DNA from: JACMJL01 sp963791805
Lineage (GTDB): Bacteria > Bacillota > Clostridia > Clostridiales > Clostridiaceae
Assembly (NCBI GenBank): GCA_963791805.1
Contig: CAWBTU010000006.1
Coordinates: 1,736,001-1,800,000, forward strand
Direction: 5' to 3'
DNA: 64,000 nucleotides
The notes under the pieces are model-generated. The model was not told the origin of the DNA. It made no database searches and saw only the letters and a list, made by a program, of their open reading frames with translations. Positions 37,531 to 45,769 of the stretch are shown piece after piece (position 1 is the first letter of the stretch; each line of letters starts with the position of its first letter). A program made the position numbers and the translations under genes.

Positions 37531-37982
37531 TCTTGATATATTGATGTTTAATTTTTATGATTAAAGTGTAGCATATAAATTGTTGGAATGCTATATTCTT
37601 AGAAAATTTAAGTGGATTTCGATAAATAATCAGTATAATTTCTGCACAATGTTAAGCAGCTTCTTATAGTATTCTCCTATAAATTACTTTTTAATAATAA
37701 CTCCTTTGCATATTCCTCCCCTCTTGTAAAGTCTATATTTATAATTGAACTTTCGTAAAGTTTCACACTTGAAGCAAGGTATTCTATAAATCCAACCATA
37801 ATCTATACCTCTTTAAAATAAAATTTATTAATACTATATTTATATATATACCTGTTTTTCCCACACATGTCCTATACCTATTTATCATTAGCTTACATTA
37901 TATCTATTTATAATTCACCTAATATATTTTACTAAGTTAATAAACTTCATAACTTAGAATCTTTATAAATCAATTGTAAACT

Positions 37983-38711
37983 TTAAAAATTACACTCATC
38001 GATTGTATTAGTTAACTCAGCCCATCGTGCTGACAATAACTTTGCATAATCCAAATTAAATAAACCATAATACCCTAACGAATACCCATCATTAACTTCA
38101 ATTAGTACTGTTTCACCTTTATCGGTTAATCCAAAATCTACAGCATATCCTGTAGGCGCAGATTTAAATTCAGAAACAACCTTTTCAACTATTTTAGGGT
38201 CAAAATGTAACTTCCAATCCCCTCTGTATCTTCGAATATCTAATATCTTTCCATATCGAACGAAGCATCTCCACTCTGCAACAAAATTTATAACCTCTGA
38301 ACAAAATATATCCGTATCTTCGTTATATGTACCACAACAAATTAGATCCTTTGTACTTCTAACCACAATACCTGTAAATTTTTTATCCTCAACAGGCTTA
38401 ATAAAAACATTCCAATTATTAGGATTGTTTGCTATTACACTTAGTTTTGATTTCCATACCCTTCTACCAAGATACTTTTCTAATTCTTCTGGATAATCTA
38501 TTTCAGGTGCTACAATATCATGTGTAAGGAGTGTCATTCTAACATCATCAACATAGCTAACTATTATATCTTCTTTCATATTATCAGATACATCCTTTAT
38601 GTTCTGAAAAAAAATTATTTCAAATCCCATTTGTTTAAATCCGTCAAAGGCTGCATAGAAATTGTGACTTGCAATTTGATTATCAAAACCTTTTCTTATG
38701 TATACCTTCAT
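37983..38711 (-). CDS. ATP-grasp domain protein (DUF4343-like)
   Basis: About 242 residues from the ATG preceded by GGTGGGTGA (MKVYIRKGFDNQIASHNFYA). The C-terminal part carries ATP-grasp features: FIKPVEDKKFTG (nucleotide-binding Lys), VNFVAEWRCFVRYGKILDIR and GYAVDFGLTDKGETVLIEVN (metal-binding Asp/Glu/Asn). Such proteins ligate amino acids or peptides; the substrate is unknown. It has no obvious biosynthetic partner nearby. Confidence 0.75.
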   Translation of the reverse strand: MKVYIRKGFDNQIASHNFYAAFDGFKQMGFEIIFFQNIKDVSDNMKEDIIVSYVDDVRMTLLTHDIVAPEIDYPEELEKYLGRRVWKSKLSVIANNPNNWNVFIKPVEDKKFTGIVVRSTKDLICCGTYNEDTDIFCSEVINFVAEWRCFVRYGKILDIRRYRGDWKLHFDPKIVEKVVSEFKSAPTGYAVDFGLTDKGETVLIEVNDGYSLGYYGLFNLDYAKLLSARWAELTNTIDECNF

Positions 38712-38817
38712 AGAAATCACCCACCAATTCTAATATATTCCATTTTACTAAGTAATTATATCACAAATATTATATAATTTTCTTGGCTTGTATTGAAAAT
38801 CACATGAACTTTTATCC

Positions 38818-38867
38818 ATAAAAAAAGCTGCAGTACCCAAGTTCCACCTCAAACACCACAGCTATCC
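38818..38867 (-). terminator. Possible terminator of DUF1659/DUF2922 minus-strand operon
   Basis: On the minus strand AGCTGTGG ... TACTGCAGCT is followed by TTTTTTTAT, seven bases after the DUF2922 stop. The stem is short (AGCTG/CAGCT plus imperfect pairs). Confidence 0.5.
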
Positions 38868-38873
38868 AATCCC

Positions 38874-39095
38874 CTAATTCACCTCAAACTCATCCACTTT
38901 CCTACTCACCACTTGAGCACCATATTTTTCAATCAACTTTCCACCCTTAACACTAAACGCATCTTTCGCAATAATGACATCCATGGCAGCTGTAATCTCT
39001 GCTGCTGTTAGATTTTCCTTTATTCCAGTGATAGATAAAGTAGCCTTATCTCCACCCTAAGTTTTAAAAATCATCTCAAGATATTTGACTAACAT
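38874..39095 (-). pseudogene. DUF2922 gene with premature stop (minus-strand copy)
   Basis: The start has AGGAGGGAGGG and ATG 39095. The frame reads MLVKYLEMIFKT, then TAG, then GGDKATLSITGIKENLTAAE and FSVKGGKLIEKYGAQVVSRK to TAG 38874. Only codon 13 is wrong (probably TTG to TAG). The rest is a full-length DUF2922 protein of 73 residues. It is the partner of the DUF1659-like gene upstream. Confidence 0.85.
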
Positions 39096-39148
39096 CTAAG
39101 TCCCTCCCTCCTCTTTTAATCTAACCTCTATTATCAGCAGTACCTTGT

Positions 39149-39370
39149 CTAGCCTTCCACCAAGGAATACTCTAAGCTTTTTCTAAGCTCCACAACTTGA
39201 TCAACCATCAGAGACATTATAGCTTTGCCAACAGCAAAAATCTCCTCATCAGTCATGTTAGTTCTAAGCTTATTTATTTTCAAACTTTTAATAATATCCT
39301 TGCCATCAGGTTTAATTCCGCCAACATAACTAATGACAATTGAATTTGAAACTAAAGTTGAATCTACCAT
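39149..39370 (-). CDS. DUF1659-like protein, divergent copy
   Basis: 73 residues, AGGGTGGTGA upstream of ATG. It shows the DUF1659 pattern (NSIVISYVGGIKPDGKDIIK, then TDEEIFAVGKAIMSLM) but is only distantly related to the two plus-strand copies. It is followed by the nonsense-mutated DUF2922 gene, the usual order. Function unknown. Confidence 0.75.
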   Translation of the reverse strand: MVDSTLVSNSIVISYVGGIKPDGKDIIKSLKINKLRTNMTDEEIFAVGKAIMSLMVDQVVELRKSLEYSLVEG

Positions 39371-39406
39371 TTTTAATCACCACCCTTCACTGTACATTGC
39401 CAATTC

Positions 39407-39673
39407 TCAGTTCTCATTTTTTTTAGTTTCTTCACTAAAATCAAAAGAACTAACCAGCTTTGTAGTACTCTCCAAATACTTCTCAGCCACCTCTTCCACC
39501 CTTTCACAAATAAACTTTAAGCTGCACCCCTCGCAATTATTAATCACAGCATTCTCTAATATAGAGCAATTAAGCTCGTCTCCAAAAGTAGAATTCCTAA
39601 TAGCCAAAGCGATTTTCATTTTATCAAAGCTCTTGCTGTCTTCTGTTTCTAAAATAATATTGTCCTTAATCAA
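39407..39673 (-). CDS. Unknown small protein upstream of DUF1659-like gene
   Basis: About 88 residues from a TTG that follows GGAGGTGCGTAA; an ATG five codons earlier overlaps that Shine-Dalgarno. It holds a Cys cluster (NCSILENAVINNCEGCSLKF, then IC) that may bind metal, and an acidic tail. Not recognised. It is the first gene of the minus-strand operon with DUF1659/DUF2922, preceded by the GCATATATC motif. Confidence 0.6.
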   Translation of the reverse strand: MIKDNIILETEDSKSFDKMKIALAIRNSTFGDELNCSILENAVINNCEGCSLKFICERVEEVAEKYLESTTKLVSSFDFSEETKKNEN

Positions 39674-39710
39674 ATTACGCACCTCCATTTTTTCAGAGCC
39701 TACTTGCTCT

Positions 39711-39732
39711 CTTAAAAAAGATATATGCTTTT
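39711..39732 (-). promoter_or_regulatory. GCATATATCTWTTT motif, copy 1
   Basis: AAAAGCATATATCTTTTTTA, minus strand, about 25 bases before the 39407-39673 gene. It shares GCATATATCT with three plus-strand copies and is a candidate -10 region for the alternative sigma factor. Confidence 0.45.
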
Positions 39733-39913
39733 GTTCTAATATTTAAAAAGATTAGAACTTTAGAACATAACAACTTTAGAATATAAAAACAAAACAATTT
39801 AAATTCTTAAGTTCTAAAAAACTTAAGTTCTTAAGAAGCAATAGTCATACTGCGGGTTTCAGCGTTTTTAATCTTAAATAGCTAAGTTACAAATTGGAAA
39901 TTCCTCGTTTTTA

Positions 39914-39927
39914 GCATATATCTATTT
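39914..39927 (+). promoter_or_regulatory. GCATATATCTATTT motif, copy 2
   Basis: Exact motif 37 bases before the start of the 161-residue gene at 39964, a spacing suited to a -10 element. Confidence 0.5.
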
Positions 39928-39963
39928 AGACTTACCCAATAAAAATTAAGAGGAGCAAATTCA

Positions 39964-40449
39964 ATGAAGAGTAAATCCAAATCAAAAAATAATTTAGTTC
40001 AGAGTGAGGAGCTTTGTTTTGATGAAGAGCTTGATGAGAATGGAATATGTGACTGCCCTGTCACTGGTACGCCTGTAGCAGAGTTTAGTTTTGTAGATAA
40101 TTATATTCCCTCAAAGGAACCTATGCTAAAGGAATGGCAGCTTGAAGGAAAAGAAGCCTCTATACTTTCTACTAATACTAATGTCTTACAGGAATCAACT
40201 GACAGCACTGATAAATTAATTAAAAATAATATATCCTTTAGATCCGAGCCCTATGGCATAACACCCCCGGTCAATGGAGAATACTTTGACACCAGACGTA
40301 CCTTTACTTTCCGAAAGTCTACAGTGAGGAAACTTAACGAATTAAAAGCTACTCATCCAGATATAAATGCTTATTTGAATACTATAGTTGATAATGCTAT
40401 TTGCCATTATTATGATTTTATTTCTAAAGAAAAGGGCCCAAAAAACTAA
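39964..40449 (+). CDS. Unknown 161-residue acidic protein of the YvrJ cluster
   Basis: AAGAGGAG precedes ATG. The N-terminal half is low-complexity and acidic (CFDEELDENGICDCPVTGTP); the C-terminal 60 residues look ordered (FDTRRTFTFRKSTVRKLNEL, INAYLNTIVDNAICHYYDFI), resembling a short ribbon-helix-helix or helical DNA-binding segment. I do not recognise the family. The shared upstream motif places it with the YvrJ/DUF1659/DUF2922 genes. Confidence 0.6.
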   Translation: MKSKSKSKNNLVQSEELCFDEELDENGICDCPVTGTPVAEFSFVDNYIPSKEPMLKEWQLEGKEASILSTNTNVLQESTDSTDKLIKNNISFRSEPYGITPPVNGEYFDTRRTFTFRKSTVRKLNELKATHPDINAYLNTIVDNAICHYYDFISKEKGPKN

Positions 40450-40465
40450 GATCTTTCTAACAAAA

Positions 40466-40478
40466 GCATATATCTATT
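40466..40478 (+). promoter_or_regulatory. GCATATATCTATT motif, copy 3
   Basis: Located between the 161-residue gene and yvrJ, about 113 bases before the YvrJ start; preceded by CTAACAAAA. Confidence 0.45.
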
Positions 40479-40591
40479 CAGAGCAAATAAAAGTCTGCTA
40501 TTTCATGAGTGAATCCTCATGATTTTCAGAACTTTGATTTTGGTATAATTCTACAAATTCAAAAATTAAATGTGATTGGAGGTGAAAAGAA

Positions 40592-40780
40592 GTGGATGTT
40601 AATGCTCTTGTAACCCTTATAGGAAATGTAGGTTTTCCCGTGGCTGTGAGTGCCTATCTGCTCATAAGATTAGAAAAACAGATCATTGGACTGACTACAT
40701 CTATTAATAAGCTGAATACAATTATTTCAGCAAAGCTTGGAGTTATAATTGATACTGGCGAAGAAACTAAGATAGCATAG
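40592..40780 (+). CDS. YvrJ family protein
   Basis: 62 residues starting with GTG after GGAGGTGAAAAGAA. MDVNALVTLIGNVGFPVAVS and AYLLIRLEKQI match the YvrJ family: one hydrophobic segment with the GNVGFP motif, then a short amphipathic helix. YvrJ is a small membrane protein, encoded in Bacillus subtilis near the SigO/RsoA system; a holin-like role is sometimes suggested but unproven. Its link here with a sigma factor and an amidase lacking a signal peptide is consistent with that idea. Confidence 0.85.
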   Translation: MDVNALVTLIGNVGFPVAVSAYLLIRLEKQIIGLTTSINKLNTIISAKLGVIIDTGEETKIA

Positions 40781-40824
40781 ACTGCAAAAAATTATTTATA
40801 TTTTTTTAAAAATTTATTAGTAAA

Positions 40825-40838
40825 GCATATATCTATTT
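40825..40838 (+). promoter_or_regulatory. GCATATATCTATTT motif, copy 4
   Basis: Exact motif about 94 bases before the second DUF1659 gene; between them lie short direct repeats (CTGTCAATTGTCAATTAAT). Confidence 0.5.
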
Positions 40839-40931
40839 TAGTTGATATTGGAGAGCTCTGGATTGACAGTTTTATTAATTGTCGATTGTCCTCTGTCAAT
40901 TGTCAATTAATAAAAAGAAGGAGGTAATTAT

Positions 40932-41156
40932 ATGGCTGTAAATAAGGTTTTAAACACAACTAGCTTCTATATTGAAGTAGAAAGTGGCACCGATAAATTA
41001 GGCGCTAAGACCTACTCAAAGAAAAACTTTTCAGGCATCAAAACTACTGCTGCTGCCCAAAACATTTTTGATGTTGCTGAAGCTATCAAAGCAGTATTAA
41101 GTGCTGGCACTCGCGACTACTACATTAATGAAGCTTCAAAGCTTGTTAATGCATAA
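40932..41156 (+). CDS. DUF1659 protein, copy 2
   Basis: 74 residues, AAGGAGG upstream of ATG. About 85% identical to copy 1 at 10622 (same STSFYIEVESGTDK and YYINEASKLVNA ends), and followed after 68 bases by an intact DUF2922 gene. This is the complete version of the locus whose flanks recur through the array to the right. Confidence 0.9.
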   Translation: MAVNKVLNTTSFYIEVESGTDKLGAKTYSKKNFSGIKTTAAAQNIFDVAEAIKAVLSAGTRDYYINEASKLVNA

Positions 41157-41224
41157 AGCATTACGCGTAGTTGACCAATAACAGTACTTACTCAGAACCT
41201 AAATAAAGGAAAGGAGGCTAAACC

Positions 41225-41443
41225 ATGGATTATACATTATCAATGACTTTTGTAAATGCCGTTGGAGATAAAATATCCATTAGCATAGCTGGCGTTAAGC
41301 CTGGTATTACTCAAGCTGAAACTTCAGCTTTGATGGATACCATCATTGCCAAGGATGTTTTCACTAGTAAAGGTGGATCTCTTACTGCTAAGTATGGGGC
41401 TCAATTGACTCAGAGAGCAGTTACTAAATTTAAAGTTCAGTAG
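41225..41443 (+). CDS. DUF2922 protein, intact copy
   Basis: 72 residues, AAAGGAAAGGAGG before ATG. It reads MDYTLSMTFVNAVGDKISIS and ends SKGGSLTAKYGAQLTQRAVT plus KFKVQ, a complete DUF2922 protein. The nucleotide sequence of its last 20 codons and its terminator recur as a relic at 54301-54363, and shorter pieces recur in other array spacers. Function unknown. Confidence 0.9.
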   Translation: MDYTLSMTFVNAVGDKISISIAGVKPGITQAETSALMDTIIAKDVFTSKGGSLTAKYGAQLTQRAVTKFKVQ

Positions 41444-41518
41444 CCTGTCACAGGATAAATAGCCTGTAACAGGATAAATAGTCTGTTACAGAATAAATAG
41501 CCTGTCACAGGCTATTTA
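41442..41518 (+). repeat. Tandem 19-base repeat, four units
   Basis: TAGCCTGTCACAGGATAAA is repeated four times with small changes (CTGTAACAG, CTGTTACAG). Each unit contains a CTGTnACAG palindrome. The first unit includes the DUF2922 stop codon. One or two units survive at 48290 and 54361 in the array. Confidence 0.85.
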
Positions 41519-41531
41519 GTTGTTAACTCTA

Positions 41532-41582
41532 AAAATAGAAACAGTCTCAGCTTTTTAATTGAAGCTGGGACTGTTTCTATTT
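41532..41582. terminator. Terminator palindrome (type copy)
   Basis: AAATAGAAACAGTCTCAGCT pairs with AGCTGGGACTGTTTCTATTT over TTTTTAATTGA. It can serve the plus-strand DUF2922 gene and the minus-strand AraC gene. Related palindromes recur at 47653, 48328, 53208, 54415, 55702, 60371, 61988 and 63255. Confidence 0.85.
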
Positions 41583-41671
41583 AAAATTAATTTTTTTTGG
41601 TTGAACATTAAAAGAATTATATGTTCTAATACTTATGTATTAAAATCTAGAATTTTCATAGTAATATGGAA

Positions 41672-42559
41672 TTACTTGTTCCAACGACTTCTACTTTCTC
41701 CTGTTTTCTTAATAATTGGCAGCCATGCTTCACACTTATAATCCTCAGATTGTGGATTTCCTTCAGAGTATACTTCTATATCAGGTGCATTTGCATACTC
41801 ATATCCTGATGTAGGAAGCCATTCTGTTGCAATACTCTTTTGTAGGTTTTGAAGTGCTTCTGGTAATGGACCTATGGATTCAAAAATTGCCCAAGTACAT
41901 TCAGGAACAGTATATTCATACATTCCATTAGGGACCTCTTTGTCCGTAGCTACTGCAATATAATAGTCAAATTCTTCACCATTCATACAGGCGCTAACAC
42001 CTAAAAGACCAAAGGGCTCTTTGCACATCAAGGAACTTATCTTTGAAATCATGCCACTTTCTCCAGTCTTTTGCCAAAACATTGGAACTTCTGCAAAGTT
42101 CTCTTCAATGCTGATTTCGTAATGTTCCTTTACGCCAACTATCCTAAAAGCTTCTTTCTTCTCAATTCTGTAGTTCATTTCTACATCTCCCTTTATTGAA
42201 ATTTTGAAGGTGATTGGTGGAAATGCCTTTAGTTTCGTACCATTAGACTTTGCCTCTGACGGTGAAATACCATGAATATTTTTAAATGCTCTGGTAAAAG
42301 CAGTTGGCGAATCATATCCGTATTTCAGTGCGATATCAATAATCTTAATATCTTTATTCTGTAAATCAAAAGCTGCTCGTGTCATTTTTCTTCGCCTAAT
42401 GTATTCTGACAGAGGAATATTCGCAATATAGGAAAACATTCTTTGAAAGTGAAACGCCAAACAACATGCTATTTCAGCCACTTTTTCAAGTTCTATGCCG
42501 TCCTCCAAATGTTCTTCCATATAGTTAATTGCTCGATTTAATTGCTCTATCCATTCCAT
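41672..42559 (-). CDS. AraC-family regulator with GyrI-like domain
   Basis: 295 residues with AGGAGATGATTGA upstream. Residues 1-110 are the double helix-turn-helix (FQRMFSYIANIPLSEYIRRR, ALKYGYDSPTAFTRAFKNIH). Residues about 128-280 are a GyrI-like effector-binding domain (YRIEKKEAFRIVGVKEHYEI, PECTWAIFESIGPLPEAL), as in Rob/SoxS-type regulators that bind small hydrophobic molecules. It is the leftmost gene of the array and is convergent to DUF2922. Confidence 0.9.
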   Translation of the reverse strand: MEWIEQLNRAINYMEEHLEDGIELEKVAEIACCLAFHFQRMFSYIANIPLSEYIRRRKMTRAAFDLQNKDIKIIDIALKYGYDSPTAFTRAFKNIHGISPSEAKSNGTKLKAFPPITFKISIKGDVEMNYRIEKKEAFRIVGVKEHYEISIEENFAEVPMFWQKTGESGMISKISSLMCKEPFGLLGVSACMNGEEFDYYIAVATDKEVPNGMYEYTVPECTWAIFESIGPLPEALQNLQKSIATEWLPTSGYEYANAPDIEVYSEGNPQSEDYKCEAWLPIIKKTGESRSRWNK

Positions 42560-42659
42560 TCAATCATCTCCTATATAAAAGTATATCTATTTGACCCTTC
42601 TCAGTCCTCGCATTTTCTGCAAAAAAAGAGAGCTTTTTTAATAATCTTTACTTGTCGGG

Positions 42660-42728
42660 TAGGTAGGGAGCCTTTTGGCTCCTTTCCCCCCTAAGAACCG
42701 TACTTGTGACTTTCACCACATACGGCTC
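42660..42728 (-). ncRNA. Group II intron domains V and VI
   Basis: Domain V at 42695-42728 reads GAGCCGTATGTGGTGAAAGT then CACAAGTACGGTTC, the catalytic hairpin. Domain VI (42660-42692) is GGGGGGAAAGGAGCC-AAAA-GGCTCCCTACC with the expected unpaired branch-point A region. Confidence 0.85.
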
Positions 42729-42743
42729 AAGCCATCCTTTATC

Positions 42744-44564
42744 TCAGACAAGTTGGTATCTGAATTTCCTAAATTCCTTCTTCATCAACTCATATCCTTC
42801 TTTACTATTAAGCTCTATTTGTTTATTGTTAAAGAAATTGACGATTTTAGGTAAGTCTTTTCCTTCTCCATATTTTTCAAATAGTATTTGATGCTGCCGC
42901 TGACAACCTCGGTGTAATAATTCCAAATTGTCATAACGTTCATCACCGCCTAGTTTAGCAGGTACAATTTGATTAATCTTCAAAGTTTCATTTCCAGCTA
43001 ATGATTGCTTACATACCCTGCATTTATAATTGCTACGTTTGGCAATTTTTCTTCTGCTTAAGACATTGTCTCTTATAAATTCCTTTTTGTCTCTATTTTC
43101 AAAATAATCTTTTAAACTAGCATCATCAGAACTATTTTTAAATTTAACTACAGTGTGCCTCACTATTTGTATCCAACTCATTTTAAATAATTGAGTCTTT
43201 TTATCATGAGGGTCTGTCAATATCCATCTATCTTTGCTAACCCCTGTATAATCCTCTTTAAAATATTTACTGTAAATCCATCTAAATGGCTTATTAGGGT
43301 GTAAGGTTTTCAGATGTTTCCTTGTCTTAATCCATATATAATTATCTAGTTTGCCAAAAATCTTTTTTGAAACTTGACTCGACCAGTAATTTCCTATACC
43401 CCTTATTATAGGATTTAATTTTATTATTAAATCCCCAACAGGCTTACCTCGAAGTTGTACAAACACATTCTTTATTGTTTCCTTGGCTTTTTTAACACTT
43501 GCCTTTGACGGCTTAATTAATAGTTTTATACCTTTATTACATTCATATTGTCTTAGATTAAATCCAAGAAAATCGAATCCTTCACTAATATGCGTGACTT
43601 TGGTCTTATCATATTCAAGTGTTAACCCTCTTTTGTGTAGGTATGGTTTAAGCCTTTCATATATATTTGTTGCTTCTTCTTTTGTTTTGCATACAACTAC
43701 GAAATCATCAGCATAAATTGTTACTCCAACTGAATTTCTACCTAGAAAATGCCTTCCTCTATCGAGGTAATACTTTACTCCAAGTTCTTCTTCCATGCCA
43801 TGTAGTGCTATATTAGCTAATAGTGGTGAGACAAGCCCTCCTTGCGGAGTTCCAGAATCCGTATTGTTGAACGAATCATTATCAACATATCCTGCTTTTA
43901 GCCATTTGTATATTGTTTCTTTGGCAGGAAATCCTTCAATACAGTTCATGATATATTCATGATTGAGATTATCGAAACAACCTTTGAAATCACCCTCAAA
44001 TATCCATTGTCTTGTACTTTTTGACGATAGCCTGGTAAATAGATTCTGAATTGCATCATGAGCACTTCGCTTAGGTCTGAATCCATATGATGCGGGTGCG
44101 AATCTAGCTTCCCACTGAGGTTCAAGTGCATTTTTAACAATGTTCTGAAATATCCTGTCTTTTATAACTGGTATTCCTAGTGGTCGCAATTTTCCATTTT
44201 TCTTAGGTATGTAAATTCGTCTAACTGGCTTAGGTCTAATGTGTTTGATGTTGTAACCTTTAAGAAGGTTATACATTTTTATCCTATCTCTTGAGGTTAA
44301 TACAACTTCATCATCAACGCCAGCTGTTTTTTTGCCTTTGTTAATTTGAGTTACTCTCTTGATTGAAAGTAGCAAATTAGCCTTACTTCTAATCATTAAT
44401 CTTTGAAGTTTTCTTACTTTTCTCTTCATTCCCAACTGTTCGGCACGAAAAATCCGTTGGCGAAGTTTCTTCACATATTCATTTATTTTCTTCCAGTCAA
44501 TTAATGACCAGTTCTGTATATGTAGAGAAACAGCCGACGTATTAAATTTATTAATAGTTTTCAT
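42744..44564 (-). CDS. ltrA: Group II intron-encoded reverse transcriptase/maturase
   Basis: 606 residues from the ATG preceded by AAGGAG (MKTINKFNTSAVSLHIQNWS). The reverse transcriptase has RIYIPKKNGKLRPLGIPVIK, FEGDFKGCFDNLNHEYI, GTPQGGLVSPLLANI and the catalytic VTIYADDFVVVCK. A maturase (X) domain follows (VGDLIIKLNPIIRGIGNYWS), then an HNH endonuclease (CRVCKQSLAGNETLKINQIV, ELLHRGCQRQHQI). All parts needed for splicing and mobility look intact. Confidence 0.95.
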   Translation of the reverse strand: MKTINKFNTSAVSLHIQNWSLIDWKKINEYVKKLRQRIFRAEQLGMKRKVRKLQRLMIRSKANLLLSIKRVTQINKGKKTAGVDDEVVLTSRDRIKMYNLLKGYNIKHIRPKPVRRIYIPKKNGKLRPLGIPVIKDRIFQNIVKNALEPQWEARFAPASYGFRPKRSAHDAIQNLFTRLSSKSTRQWIFEGDFKGCFDNLNHEYIMNCIEGFPAKETIYKWLKAGYVDNDSFNNTDSGTPQGGLVSPLLANIALHGMEEELGVKYYLDRGRHFLGRNSVGVTIYADDFVVVCKTKEEATNIYERLKPYLHKRGLTLEYDKTKVTHISEGFDFLGFNLRQYECNKGIKLLIKPSKASVKKAKETIKNVFVQLRGKPVGDLIIKLNPIIRGIGNYWSSQVSKKIFGKLDNYIWIKTRKHLKTLHPNKPFRWIYSKYFKEDYTGVSKDRWILTDPHDKKTQLFKMSWIQIVRHTVVKFKNSSDDASLKDYFENRDKKEFIRDNVLSRRKIAKRSNYKCRVCKQSLAGNETLKINQIVPAKLGGDERYDNLELLHRGCQRQHQILFEKYGEGKDLPKIVNFFNNKQIELNSKEGYELMKKEFRKFRYQLV

Positions 44565-45224
44565 AACATGTCTCTCCTTAAAAAAAGATTCCTCTTTCCG
44601 TTTTCTTTCGTGTTGATGACCATGTGGAAGTCTGCCCTCTTTCGAGTGGATTATCAAATCCTATCAAACAGGTTATTTTTCCCCTGGACTTTCGTCCTAT
44701 TGGCTTTCGCTTTCTCCACACTCCTTTACCCTCTGGTATTGTAGTTTTCTTACGATTACCCTACCTCTATTGAGGAACGCAAAGGGCTTACCAAGTTCCG
44801 CTAATAATAGACTCAAATGGGGTAAGCATCCTTCTTATACTCCGATGGATATATGGGTTACTGCACGATTGGAAAACGATTCAATCTTTCCTATCCATAT
44901 TAAGCTTGTTACTCCGCAGTACGCTTATCGTAAGTGACGAAGATTACAAAGGTTCAACTTTCGTTTATACTTTCCACTTTTCCCCTAACCCTGGATTGCT
45001 CCTGCGTAGAGCAATAACATTAGGTAGCTAACTCTCATGCAACCTACAAACCAATTACTCAGAATGCAGTTTCGAGCGGGGATACGCTTAGTAACTGGCG
45101 CAGTTTCTTTCGAAACACTACTAATTAGCGACTTCTTGTCGCACCGCCATAATTTACCAATGCGACATAAAAAATTAAATATCAGAAATAAACTGATTTC
45201 TTTTGATATTCCTTCTATGTTAAT

Positions 45225-45695
45225 TTAGCTGAGGAAATCATCCCCCTCAACCAACTTAATAACGTCATTTCGGCATTGATTTATATACCAATCTGATACC
45301 TTTTTTAAATCAATTTTTCTTCTAAAAGTGCTCGCTTTCTCAGAAATTATCTCATCGATAATCTGTCCACTTGGAGCTATTAACATTGTGGGACAGTGTT
45401 GATTTTTATTTGCATTATTTGAGCTTATTAGAAACCTTAAATTTTCAGCTGCTCTACTAACAAGATGGCTTCTCCATACTGAAATATCGCTTCCATTAAC
45501 AGCATTGATTAAATATACAAAGACCTCCGCACCATTTAATGCAAGCCATCTCCATTGTTCAGGGAATCTTATCTCTCTACATAGTTGAATGCCTAAATGT
45601 ACTATATTACCGTTGATTAATAATTTACATATTGGCAATTCGTTTCCTGCATGAAAATATCCTCGTTCATGGATAGCTAAGTTTATTTTATTTAT
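45225..45695 (-). pseudogene. Nitrilase-family hydrolase, 5'-truncated
   Basis: The open frame runs from just after an in-frame TAG (45696) to TGA/TAG-bounded 45225, without a ribosome site; an internal ATG (PICKLLINGN) is not preceded by one. It contains GYFHAGNELPICKL, then VHLGIQLCREIRFPEQWRWL, the nitrilase cysteine motif, then ALNGAEVFVYLINAVNG. The N-terminal third, with the catalytic Glu and usually the first strands, is missing. The upstream DNA joins array-type sequence (TTACCAGTGTGCCATA), so the truncation occurred at a spacer. A small hairpin (ATCAG...CTGAT, 45179-45200) follows. Confidence 0.7.
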
Positions 45696-45769
45696 CTAAC
45701 CTGCGTAATTTCTTACCAGTGTGCCATAATATAAGAAACATGCGTACATTATCATTACCTTAATTTTCG

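Larger units (their letters stand above)
42654..45144 (-). mobile_element. Group II intron with maturase-reverse transcriptase
   Basis: The minus strand begins with GTGCGACAAGAAG at 45144, a standard intron 5' end, and finishes with domains V and VI followed by CCCGAC at about 42654. The open reading frame sits in domain IV. Length is about 2490 bases. The 5' exon reads TGTCGCATTGGTAAATTATG on the minus strand, which is the conserved core of the array spacer (plus strand TTTACCAATGYGACA), so the intron inserted next to a spacer copy. Boundaries are inferred from motif positions. Confidence 0.85.

Noticed and set aside
41442..41518. CRISPR array
   Set aside because: Four abutting 19-base units have no unique spacers and no cas genes are in the window.
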